Source of the DNA: JAGUYA01 sp043802425
GTDB taxonomy: Bacteria; Omnitrophota; Gorgyraeia; Gygaellales; Profunditerraquicolaceae
Length of the DNA stretch: 22,472 nt
Direction of reading: 5' to 3'
Assembly (NCBI GenBank): GCA_043802425.1
Contig: JAZDLA010000091.1
Span: forward strand, 1-22,472
Shown here: in pieces, positions 15,348 through 22,472 of the stretch
Layout: every line of letters starts with the position of its first letter
Numbering within the stretch: position 1 is the first letter of the stretch
Notes under the pieces: model-generated
Told to the model about the DNA's origin: nothing
Databases searched by the model: none
The model's input: the letters and a program-made list of their open reading frames with translations, nothing else
Program-made: the position numbers and the translations under genes

Positions 15348-15620
15348 CTAAATTTTTCCAAAAAACATCAGCAGGCCTATCACAACAAATAATAATGCGC
15401 CAGAATACCTGATCAATTCCGGCTTTATATATTTGGCTAAGATTGCTCCCGCTAAAACCGAAAAGGCAGTAACAATAACATAAGCACAGACAGAGCCCAG
15501 CCACACGGAAAAAGGCCTACCGGATTTAGCGCTCATGCTTATGCCTACTAGTTGCGTTTTATCCGCCAGTTCCGCAAAGAATACGGCGGTGAATGTGGCT
15601 AAAATTATCTTCCAATCCAT
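15348..15620 (-). CDS. Half-size GDT1/UPF0016 (TMEM165-type) membrane protein
   Basis: A 90-residue, very hydrophobic protein with three predicted membrane helices (about 4-27, 38-62 and 70-87). It contains the family motif in the form ELADKTQL (Glu17, Asp20, Lys21, Thr22). GDT1/UPF0016 proteins are divalent-cation (Mn2+ or Ca2+) antiporters or exporters, usually with two such repeats in about 200 residues. This one has a single repeat and presumably works as a dimer. A strong AAGGAGG lies upstream of the ATG inside the 3' end of the GGDEF gene, and the two genes overlap by 16 bases. The ion transported is not determinable here. Confidence 0.87.
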   Translation of the reverse strand: MDWKIILATFTAVFFAELADKTQLVGISMSAKSGRPFSVWLGSVCAYVIVTAFSVLAGAILAKYIKPELIRYSGALLFVVIGLLMFFGKI

Positions 15621-16603
15621 AGCCTCTCCTCCTTAATGTCGCTATTTTTTCTATTATTTATACCCTTATCCATAGTCCTTCTGTTCACCATAAAATTGCT
15701 ACCAGGCAGCTCTTTTAGATACTTTTTAAGCTCCGTAGTAATATCCATGAGCTCAAACAGGCTGGATAGCATAGCCTTCGTATTGTTCACGATAGCGATA
15801 GATAAGCTCATTAGCGGTATATTGGCGGGCCTGCCGCTTCTATCGTTAGCCACAATGAACCCGGATTTATTATCAACCTCTGAATAGTAGGCCGGAATGA
15901 TAGAATCGAAATCAGTAAGAATATGTTTGGCAATAACCTGCGCTTTATCCGTAACGGTAATAACCACAAAATCATCTCCGCCTATGTGGCCGACAAAATC
16001 CTTGCCGCTTCCGTGCGCCTTGACATTCTTAGAGATAATACTGGCGGTCTCCGTAATTACTTCATTACCCTTTATATATCCGTATTTGTCATTATAGGAC
16101 TTAAAATTATCGATATCGATGTAATGGAAAGAAAATGATTTTTCAGACTCAAGTTTCTCCAGGAGTTCTCTCTCAATAATTTTATTCCCCGGCAACTTAG
16201 TCAGGGCATTGGCATTAAAGTGATGCGCGGCACTGCGCAAGGCTAGGACTATCCTGATTTCTAGATCTATCGGGTCCGGCGGTTTAATCAAATAATCATC
16301 CACCCCCTGTTCGATACTAAGCAAGTCGCGCCTTAACTGTCTCTTATCGATTAAAACAATCGTGGGTATATAGGAAGTGATGAAATCGCCTTTTATATCC
16401 TTACAGATTTCAAGGCCCTTCTTATCCCCGAAGGCGGCATCTATAAGGATGAGGCTGGGGCTCTCCATTTTAAGGCGTTCTAATAAATTCTCCCCATCCT
16501 CTAATACTACCACGGCATAATCCCAGGCCTTAAGCAGATATAATAATATTTCTCTTAATTTTAAATCCGGTACTGCTAGAATTATTTTAATATTCTTACT
16601 CAT
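15605..16603 (-). CDS. Response regulator with GGDEF-type output domain (GGDDF variant)
   Basis: A 332-residue cytoplasmic protein. Residues 1 to about 125 form a receiver domain with phospho-acceptor Asp55 and the conserved Lys107 (LIKPPDP); the usual acidic pair is reduced to Pro12-Asp13. A GGDEF-type domain follows (about 130-300), with DIDNFKSYND near 163 and the signature written GGDDF at 208-212 instead of GGDEF or GGEEF. Diguanylate cyclases make c-di-GMP; the altered signature may lower or abolish activity or make it a GTP/c-di-GMP sensor. The C-terminal tail of about 30 residues is basic. A PilZ gene lies two genes downstream. No partner histidine kinase is in the window. Confidence 0.9.
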   Translation of the reverse strand: MSKNIKIILAVPDLKLREILLYLLKAWDYAVVVLEDGENLLERLKMESPSLILIDAAFGDKKGLEICKDIKGDFITSYIPTIVLIDKRQLRRDLLSIEQGVDDYLIKPPDPIDLEIRIVLALRSAAHHFNANALTKLPGNKIIERELLEKLESEKSFSFHYIDIDNFKSYNDKYGYIKGNEVITETASIISKNVKAHGSGKDFVGHIGGDDFVVITVTDKAQVIAKHILTDFDSIIPAYYSEVDNKSGFIVANDRSGRPANIPLMSLSIAIVNNTKAMLSSLFELMDITTELKKYLKELPGSNFMVNRRTMDKGINNRKNSDIKEERLWIGR

Positions 16604-16626
16604 CGAGTATCCACTGATTTACGCCC

Positions 16627-17508
16627 TTAGGATTTTATCTCTACCTTGAACTCGGTATATAAACCGTCTTTTATATCGACCTTACCCTGGTTATCCCTGT
16701 ATTTTAGACGGCGGCCAAACATGCCTCCTGCCGAAAGAGAGGCCTGAATATATTTATTCAGCTTAAATTTTAGGCCCGTGCCCAAACGCGTCTCTCTATA
16801 ACTTAAGACTACATTCTCGGAATTATCGCGCTTTACTTCGAATTCGCTATTGAAGGCAAGGCCGCCTTCGGCAAATGCACTGACTTTATCATTAAGTATA
16901 TAGGTAATGTTGGGCCTTTTAGGTATGATATTAAAGATTAATCTGTCATTGGGTTTATAAATAAACCCCAGTATGGGTAAAACCTCATCTTCAAAATCCG
17001 GATAGACGGCTATACCGGATAAAAATGTCCATCGGGGATTAGGCCGGTAAAGCAGATAATAATAACTGGGGATGCGAAAGGCAGAACTCGGGAATTCTGC
17101 GTCATCGGTATAGAAAGAAGGACTTACGCCAAACCTAAAATAAGTATTATTGACCCCCAAGAAAGGCAATGTAGTTTCGATACCTACGGATAATCCCACC
17201 AAATGCGCAGGTAATTCTACGTTAGTCAGCGTATTTTCTATCCCGATATATTTCTCATCCAGGGATAGCTTGACAGGCAACTTACCAAACGCCTTAAACC
17301 CATAATTATATGTATTACCGGATTCGATAAACTCCACTTTGCCTGACGTTGTTTTTATGCCACGAGCAGGCGTATACCTGAGGTAAGAATCCATTTCTTG
17401 ATAAGAAAATCCGTCTTCTTTATTTTCAGTTGCGGCGTCTGCTGATGTCAAAGCAAGTATAATCAGGCATATACCTAAGGCCACTCTTTTAATAGAGCCG
17501 GTAATCAT
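16627..17508 (-). CDS. Secreted protein, probable outer-membrane beta-barrel
   Basis: A 293-residue protein of no family I can name with certainty; it resembles DUF6268-type barrels. It begins with a good signal peptide (KR, then VALGICLIILALTSADA, with likely cleavage after ADA at residue 25). The mature part alternates polar and hydrophobic residues in many short strands rich in Tyr, Phe and Gly (YYYLLYRPNPRWTFLSG, ASLSAGGMFGRRL), as in outer-membrane barrels, but it lacks a terminal Phe. An AAAGGAGG at the very end of waaA serves as its ribosome binding site. Its place between waaA and a signalling gene gives no firm function. Confidence 0.72.
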   Translation of the reverse strand: MITGSIKRVALGICLIILALTSADAATENKEDGFSYQEMDSYLRYTPARGIKTTSGKVEFIESGNTYNYGFKAFGKLPVKLSLDEKYIGIENTLTNVELPAHLVGLSVGIETTLPFLGVNNTYFRFGVSPSFYTDDAEFPSSAFRIPSYYYLLYRPNPRWTFLSGIAVYPDFEDEVLPILGFIYKPNDRLIFNIIPKRPNITYILNDKVSAFAEGGLAFNSEFEVKRDNSENVVLSYRETRLGTGLKFKLNKYIQASLSAGGMFGRRLKYRDNQGKVDIKDGLYTEFKVEIKS

Positions 17509-17511
17509 ACC

Positions 17512-18789
17512 TTAGCCTCCTTTAACTAGATATTTGCTGATAATTTCCAGATTCCTGCGCGTGGCACCCTGATTCTGCGCAATTAATGCCCGGGCACGCT
17601 GAGCTAGCCCGGCCATCCGCTGAGGATCATGCAGTAAGTCCCTTATACTTGCCTCTAATTCTTTTTGATTGCGGGCTAATACAGCGGCCTTGTTCTCCAG
17701 GAATAAGCCTGCGATATCGCGGAAATTGAACATATGCGGACCGAATATCACAGGCTTGCCGATGCCGGCGGGCTCAAGAATATTCTGCCCTCCCTTTTTA
17801 ATCAAGCTACCCCCCACAAAGACAACGTCCGCGATAGCGTAAAAAGAAATAAGTTCGCCAATAGTATCAAGGATAAAAACAGGTCTTAGGTTATCGGTGT
17901 TAGGTTTTAGGCATATATTAGAAATAGATAAAGATGGGAAGCCGTTTTTTAAGACTAGTTTTTCTATTTCTTTGGCTCTCTCCGGATGGCGGGGAGCGAT
18001 TAAAAGCCTTAAACTTGGGAATTCACCCAGAAGTTTCGCATAGGCACCTAATATAATTTCTTCTTCGCCGGGGTGAGTACTGCCACAAACCAAAAGCTTA
18101 TCTTGGACTCCCAGGCCTAATTTTAACTTTAAGTCTTCCTGATTTGTCTTTGTGCCTGCGTAATCTGCGATATCAAACTTCATATTCCCGGTTATCTTTA
18201 TTTTATCTTCCGGGGCCCCCAGACGCGCTAGCCTTTGCGCATCCGCTTGAGTCTGTGCGCAGAAGAGGCTGATTCTGCCTAAAATGGGTTTAAGCAAAAA
18301 TTTTATCATCCGGTAACCCTTAAAGGAGCGATCTGAAATCCTGGCATTTGCCAGAACCATAGGTATATTTCTCTGCTTAAGATGCCTGATTAAATTCGGC
18401 CAGATTTCAGTTTCCATGATAATAAATAAAGCGGGATTAATCCTGTTTACTACACCCCTGGTAATGAAACTAAAATCTAAAGGAAGGTAAGCGACAAAGT
18501 CCGCGCTAGCGGCAAAACCCTTAGCAATCCTATTACCCGTAGGAGTAACCGTAGTGATAAAAAACTTCTTATCCGGATAGGCAGCCCTTAATTCTACGAT
18601 GAGTTTTCCTGCCGCATTTATCTCCCCCACGCTTACCGCATGTATCCAGATAGGCCGGTTTAATTCCAAGCCATGCGGTAACGCCCCCAGACGCATGGAA
18701 AACCCCCGATGAAACTTTCTCCTGAATAAATATACGGGAAACCATAGTAACGCAAATACCGCAAATATCAAATCATACAATATCCACAT
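17512..18789 (-). CDS. waaA: KDO transferase
   Basis: WaaA (KdtA) transfers KDO from CMP-KDO to lipid IVA at the cytoplasmic face of the inner membrane. The 425-residue protein has the N-terminal membrane segment, then WIHAVSVGEINAA with the catalytic base Glu56, TTVTPTGNRIA near 79, METEIWPNL near 125, CGSTHPGEEE near 237, APRHPER and the donor-site GGQNILEPA near 338. All fit the family and the length is normal. The number of KDO residues added cannot be told. Its substrate CMP-KDO is made by the operon at the left of the window. Upstream, a 10-base direct repeat lies between xer and the ATG; the ribosome binding site is weak. Confidence 0.97.
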   Translation of the reverse strand: MWILYDLIFAVFALLWFPVYLFRRKFHRGFSMRLGALPHGLELNRPIWIHAVSVGEINAAGKLIVELRAAYPDKKFFITTVTPTGNRIAKGFAASADFVAYLPLDFSFITRGVVNRINPALFIIMETEIWPNLIRHLKQRNIPMVLANARISDRSFKGYRMIKFLLKPILGRISLFCAQTQADAQRLARLGAPEDKIKITGNMKFDIADYAGTKTNQEDLKLKLGLGVQDKLLVCGSTHPGEEEIILGAYAKLLGEFPSLRLLIAPRHPERAKEIEKLVLKNGFPSLSISNICLKPNTDNLRPVFILDTIGELISFYAIADVVFVGGSLIKKGGQNILEPAGIGKPVIFGPHMFNFRDIAGLFLENKAAVLARNQKELEASIRDLLHDPQRMAGLAQRARALIAQNQGATRRNLEIISKYLVKGG

Positions 18790-18798
18790 ATTTCTTCT

Positions 18799-18822
18799 CT
18801 ATACGCTATAAGCTATACGCTA
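18799..18822. repeat. Direct repeat CTATACGCTA upstream of waaA
   Basis: Two identical copies of CTATACGCTA (18799-18808 and 18813-18822) are separated by TAAG, filling most of the 35-base gap between the recombinase gene and waaA. It could be an intergenic repeat of this genome or a regulator site; copy number elsewhere is unknown. Confidence 0.6.
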
Positions 18823-18824
18823 TT

Positions 18825-19685
18825 TTAAGCGCGCGGGTGCGCCTTATCATACACGCTTTTTAGTCTATCGGTAGTAAGGTGAGTATAAATTTGGGTCGTG
18901 GAAAGATTTACGTGCCCCAAGAGTTCCTGCACGCTCCTTAAGTCTGCTCCCCGGTTTAAAAGATGCGTAGCGAAAGAATGTCTAAGCGTATGGCAGGAAA
19001 CACCCTGCCTTATACTGGCCATGCGGATATATTTACCGACAACATTCCTTATACCCCGGTCAGTGATGCGCCTTCCGTTTTTATTTAAAAATAATGCCTC
19101 CGGCTCTTTTTTTCTTATTTCTAAATAAGCCCTGATAGCGGATATAGCTATATCTCCGATAGGCACAATGCGTTCCTTTCTCCCCTTGCCCAGCACCTTG
19201 ATTATGCCGCCGATAAAATCTACGTCCTCTACATCTAATCCTACCAGCTCGCTTACCCTGATGCCGGTAGAGTAGAATGTCTCCAGGACCGCCCGGTCGC
19301 GTATACCCTGCTTGTCTTTCGGCTTGACGCTGGCGATTAACCTGCCAACCTCTTCTTCCGTAAGAAATAAGGGTAGGTATTTTTCCTGCTTGGGGCTGGA
19401 AAGGCTGGCTATGGGATTGGTCTTCAGATACCCTTCGCGGACAAGAAATTTGAAAAAAGACCTCAACGTAGAAAGATGCCGGTTAATTGTCCTGGCTTTG
19501 AAATTCTTCTCTTTCTGCGTAGCCAGATACTTCCTTAAAAGCAGGTAGTCAATATTTGCTACGTCTAAATCGCCCAGGAATTTACTGAACCCATCTAAAT
19601 CGAGCCGGTAATTAGATACCGTATGTTTGGAATAATTCTTCTCGATTTCAAGGTAACGGATAAATTTCTCGATATAGCGTTGCAT
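18825..19685 (-). CDS. xerC: Tyrosine recombinase, XerC/XerD type
   Basis: A 286-residue tyrosine recombinase of XerC/D length. The N-terminal SAM-like DNA-binding domain (1 to about 90) is followed by the catalytic domain with all active-site residues: Arg143 in STGIRVSEL, Lys167 in GKGRKERIVP, His232 and Arg235 in HTLRHSFATH, His258 in LLGHVNLSTTQ and the nucleophile Tyr267. Xer proteins resolve chromosome dimers at dif with a partner. The topA-xer order next to dprA is common in bacteria and suggests the housekeeping protein, not a phage integrase. XerC is preferred over XerD mainly from this context. AAGG lies about 10 bases before the ATG. Confidence 0.92.
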   Translation of the reverse strand: MQRYIEKFIRYLEIEKNYSKHTVSNYRLDLDGFSKFLGDLDVANIDYLLLRKYLATQKEKNFKARTINRHLSTLRSFFKFLVREGYLKTNPIASLSSPKQEKYLPLFLTEEEVGRLIASVKPKDKQGIRDRAVLETFYSTGIRVSELVGLDVEDVDFIGGIIKVLGKGRKERIVPIGDIAISAIRAYLEIRKKEPEALFLNKNGRRITDRGIRNVVGKYIRMASIRQGVSCHTLRHSFATHLLNRGADLRSVQELLGHVNLSTTQIYTHLTTDRLKSVYDKAHPRA

Positions 19686-19703
19686 CTGGTTAAACCTTAT
19701 TCT

Positions 19704-21686
19704 TTAAGGTAGGGCCCTGGAGGTAAAGGTGCACTTAGGATAACTGGTGCAGCCAAAAAATACCCCCCTCTTAGAGCGGCGCTCGATCAGTTCTCCACCG
19801 CATCCGGATTGCGGGCATTTTACGCCCGTAGTGATGGACTTAGAATTTTTGCATTCAGGATATGCCGAACAACTTAAGAACTTGCCTTTACGCCCCCATT
19901 TTATAATCATGGGCTTACTACATTTATCGCAGACCTCGTTTGTTGTGATGACTTCTTTCTTGATGTTCGCTTGCGCAAAATCAAGACTAATCTTAAAGGG
20001 CCCATAAAAATCCTTTAATACTTTTACCTTATCAATTCTCCCCTCCTCGATCTCATCGAGTTCTTCTTCCAGGAATGCGGTGAATTTCACATCCATAACC
20101 TTGGGAAAATACTCCACCAATAAATCAGAAACCTTAAATCCCAGTTCAGTAGGATGGAAATACCCCTTGATCCTGCGCATGTAATCACGAAAGATAAGGG
20201 TTGAGATGATCGGCGCATAGGTAGAAGGCCTACCAATACCCTCTTCTTCTAATACCTTAACTAAAGAGCTGTCTGAGAATCTGGCCGGCGGCTTGGTAAA
20301 ATGCTGTGAGGGTATCAGCTTGAGCAAATCCAGGATTTCTCCTTTTTCCAAAAGAGGAATAATGTTTTTCTTTTGCTCTTCGTTATTCTCTTCTTCTATA
20401 TTTTTATTATAAACAGCAGTAAAGCCGTCAAAGATTAAACTGCTGCCGGATGTTGTAAAAATATATCTTCCTGCTTCTATATCAACGCTGGTGACTGAAT
20501 ATCGCGCCGGGACCATTTGACTGGCTAAAAAACGGCGATAAATCAAGTCGTATAATTTGTATTGCTCCGGGCTTAACGCCCCTTGAAGGCTCTCGGGCTT
20601 TCTTAAGATGGATGTCGGCCTAATAGCCTCATGCGCTGCCTGAGCGTGTTTTTTAAGTTTATAAGTGTTGGGGGTCTGGGGTAAATAATCCTGACTGAAA
20701 TTTTTAACGATGTAATTCCTCACTGCCTCAATGGCCTCTGGGGCAACATGCGTAGAATCAGTACGCATATAGGTAATCAAACCGACAGGGGTGGCTTCCC
20801 CAATATCAATACCTTCATAGAGCTGCTGGGCTATAATCATGGTGCGGTTGGCATTAAATCTTAGTTTATTAAATGCCTCCTGCTGCAGGGTACTGGTAAT
20901 AAAAGGTGCGGCGGGATAGCGTTTCTTTTCCGTTTTCTTTACATCTAAAACCTTAAACTGTTTATCCTTTATATCATCAACAAGGTGATCAGCCTCTGCT
21001 TTATTTTTTATTTCCGCTTTCTTATCTTCAATCTTCTCTAATTTTACCAAAAAAGAACTTATAGCTTCTGACCCATCGCTGGTAATCTTCTTTAACTCAG
21101 CTTCAATCTCCCAGTACTCCCGGGGGACAAAATTATTAATCTCTCTTTCTCTTTCTATCACCAACCTCAAAGCTACCGACTGCACTCTTCCTGCGCTTAA
21201 GCCACGGACAATCTTCTTCCAGAGCAGGGGGCTTAAGAAGTAACCCACTATCCTGTCTAATATCCGCCGGCCTGCCTGGGCCTCAATCATCTTGGTGTCA
21301 AATTCACGCGGCGCGCTAAAAGCTTCTTTTATCGCAGCAGGCGTAATCTCGTGAAAGATCACGCGTAAAATCTTCTTGCCTTTAAAAAACCTGTTCTGGA
21401 TGTGCCAGCCGATAGCCTCGCCTTCCCGGTCCGGATCAGTAGCCACATATATTGTATCCTTACCCTTAGACTCTTTTTTTAAGGCAGCCACCACTTTTTG
21501 CCTGCCCTTGAGCACCACATAAGAAGGAGTAAAATCTTTTTCAATATCTACGCCCAATTCTTTTTGCGGTAAATCAATCAGATGCCCCAGAGAGGAAACG
21601 ACTGAAAAATTATCTCCGAGTATCTGGCTAATGGTCTTAGCCTTTGTAGGCGACTCTACGATTACCAGGGAATTCTTTTTTTTCAT
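19704..21686 (-). CDS. topA: DNA topoisomerase I (type IA)
   Basis: TopA relaxes negatively supercoiled DNA by cutting one strand. The 660-residue protein has the TOPRIM part (VIVESPTKAKTI with Glu11, and DPDRE at 84-88), HEITPAAI near 112, LSAGRVQSVALR near 163, the active-site Tyr306 in GLITYMRTDST, and HEAIRPT near 355. Near 484 is the conserved GIGRPSTYAPI. The C-terminus carries two four-cysteine zinc ribbons (CDKCSKP...CSAYPEC and CPQSGCGG...CTSYPKC), fewer than in E. coli, which explains the shorter length. It starts 8 bases after dprA and is followed by xer 18 bases on. Confidence 0.98.
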   Translation of the reverse strand: MKKKNSLVIVESPTKAKTISQILGDNFSVVSSLGHLIDLPQKELGVDIEKDFTPSYVVLKGRQKVVAALKKESKGKDTIYVATDPDREGEAIGWHIQNRFFKGKKILRVIFHEITPAAIKEAFSAPREFDTKMIEAQAGRRILDRIVGYFLSPLLWKKIVRGLSAGRVQSVALRLVIEREREINNFVPREYWEIEAELKKITSDGSEAISSFLVKLEKIEDKKAEIKNKAEADHLVDDIKDKQFKVLDVKKTEKKRYPAAPFITSTLQQEAFNKLRFNANRTMIIAQQLYEGIDIGEATPVGLITYMRTDSTHVAPEAIEAVRNYIVKNFSQDYLPQTPNTYKLKKHAQAAHEAIRPTSILRKPESLQGALSPEQYKLYDLIYRRFLASQMVPARYSVTSVDIEAGRYIFTTSGSSLIFDGFTAVYNKNIEEENNEEQKKNIIPLLEKGEILDLLKLIPSQHFTKPPARFSDSSLVKVLEEEGIGRPSTYAPIISTLIFRDYMRRIKGYFHPTELGFKVSDLLVEYFPKVMDVKFTAFLEEELDEIEEGRIDKVKVLKDFYGPFKISLDFAQANIKKEVITTNEVCDKCSKPMIIKWGRKGKFLSCSAYPECKNSKSITTGVKCPQSGCGGELIERRSKRGVFFGCTSYPKCTFTSRALP

Positions 21687-21694
21687 ATTAGCCT

Positions 21695-22472
21695 TTAAGT
21701 CCTCGCAAATTGTTTACCGGGAAACTCCTTGATTAATTTACGCATGCGTAATTTAAGGAGCAGTCCGGATATCCTCGGGATATCGATGTCGGATTTTTGT
21801 ACGATTTCATCCAAAAGAAGGGGTTGGCTGGAGAGCAGGTTATAGAGAAAAGATTCTTCCGGGGGAAGACAATCGACATCCAGCGAACCTAAGGAAGAGC
21901 CCTCTTTAATCTTAGGTTTCTTGAAATTTATATTTATACCCGGGATAAATTCTTCTATGATATCATCGGCGCAGGAGACTAATTTAGCGCCTTGCTGAAT
22001 CAAACCGTTAGTGCCAAAAGAATTATCCGTATTTACTTTTCCCGGCAAGGCAAAGACATCCCTGCCCTGCTCTAAGGCAAAATCCGCAGTGATCAGGGCG
22101 CCGCTATTTCTGGCCGCTTCCACCACCAGAACCCCCAACGATAAACCGCTGATTACACGGTTACGCCGGGGAAAGTTTTGTTTTAACGGCAAAGTATTTA
22201 TGGGGAATTCCGAAATCACTGCTCCGTTCTGGGCAATCTCTTGCACTAATCTTTTATTCTCCGCAGGATAAATATGGCCAAAACCGCTGCCAATTACAGC
22301 CACAGTACGGCCCTGGCGTTTTAATGCTCCTTTATGGGCACAGGTATCGACCCCGCGCGCCATACCTGAAATAATAGTAAAGCCCTTATCCGATAAATCG
22401 AAAGCAAATTTTTCTGCGCAAGATAGGCCGTAAAAAGAGGCCCGGCGCGAACCTACAATAGCAATACCCTGC
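21695..22472 (-). CDS. dprA: DNA-processing protein DprA, 5' end outside the window
   Basis: DprA (Smf) binds incoming single-stranded DNA and loads RecA during natural transformation. The frame is open to the right edge. Before the first in-window Met (22363) it still reads IAIVGSRRAS, YG and TIISGMARGVD, which is the Rossmann-like core start, so the true start lies beyond the window. Further motifs are AHKGAL, VIGSGFGHIYPAEN, SEFP and FPRRNRVISGLS, and the GALITADFALEQGRDVFALPG block. The last 60 residues form the short winged-helix domain found in many DprA proteins. About 259 residues are visible. It is the most upstream gene seen, followed by topA after 8 bases. Confidence 0.97.
   Translation of the reverse strand, partial: QGIAIVGSRRASFYGLSCAEKFAFDLSDKGFTIISGMARGVDTCAHKGALKRQGRTVAVIGSGFGHIYPAENKRLVQEIAQNGAVISEFPINTLPLKQNFPRRNRVISGLSLGVLVVEAARNSGALITADFALEQGRDVFALPGKVNTDNSFGTNGLIQQGAKLVSCADDIIEEFIPGININFKKPKIKEGSSLGSLDVDCLPPEESFLYNLLSSQPLLLDEIVQKSDIDIPRISGLLLKLRMRKLIKEFPGKQFART

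Noticed and set aside
15298..15504. Minus-strand ORF overlapping the GDT1 and PilZ genes
   Set aside because: It is a shadow in another frame; the two overlapping genes have clear motifs and ribosome binding sites.
18825..19685. Integrase of a mobile element
   Set aside because: The length, motifs and place after dprA-topA fit a housekeeping Xer recombinase. No att-like repeats, tRNA gene or phage genes are nearby.

Overview
The window looks like a chromosomal segment of a Gram-negative, LPS-making bacterium. It carries KDO, heptose and late lipid A genes (kdsD, kdsA, kdsB, an HldE-type kinase, waaA, lpxK, an lpxL-type acyltransferase), a signal-peptide protein that is probably an outer-membrane barrel, and many LPS-type glycosyltransferases. 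The crowded run of GT9 and GT4 genes, the lpxL-ELM1 and GT4-GT9 fusions and the response-regulator GGDEF protein suggest an uncultured lineage of the Omnitrophota (candidate phylum OP3) kind. That placement is an inference from gene content, not a database result. No phage, IS element, CRISPR, rRNA or tRNA gene was found.

Every gene lies on the minus strand, so transcription runs from the right edge to the left. Region A (22472 to about 18825) is a DNA-handling module: dprA (5' end beyond the window), topA and a XerC/D recombinase. Region B (18789 to 13786) starts with waaA. It then has a secreted probable beta-barrel protein, a receiver-GGDEF protein, a half-size GDT1/UPF0016 membrane protein, a PilZ protein and lpxK. 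Region C (13832 to 4836) is a block for surface-sugar assembly: an LpxL-type acyltransferase fused to an ELM1-like domain, a GT4-GT9 fusion, a GT4, a membrane-anchored polysaccharide-deacetylase-like protein, a GT9 and a GT9-GT9 fusion. Genes in A to C are separated by a few bases or overlap, so they could form one very long transcription unit.

Region D (4276 to 4835) is the only real gap. It holds two large, different, imperfect inverted repeats (4355-4569 and 4663-4830) and a plausible promoter for what follows. Region E (4275 to the left edge) is a tight five-gene operon: a deoxyhypusine-synthase-like gene of unknown role, an HldE-type heptose kinase, kdsB, kdsA and kdsD. Together these would make heptose-1,7-bisphosphate and CMP-KDO for the WaaA and GT9 enzymes encoded upstream.

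The observations most worth a second look are: a one-base frameshift that splits kdsD between its SIS and CBS domains; the two large palindromic elements; the multidomain fusions; a deacetylase-like protein lacking one metal-ligand histidine; and a short palindromic, repeat-like stretch inserted in frame in a glycosyltransferase gene.
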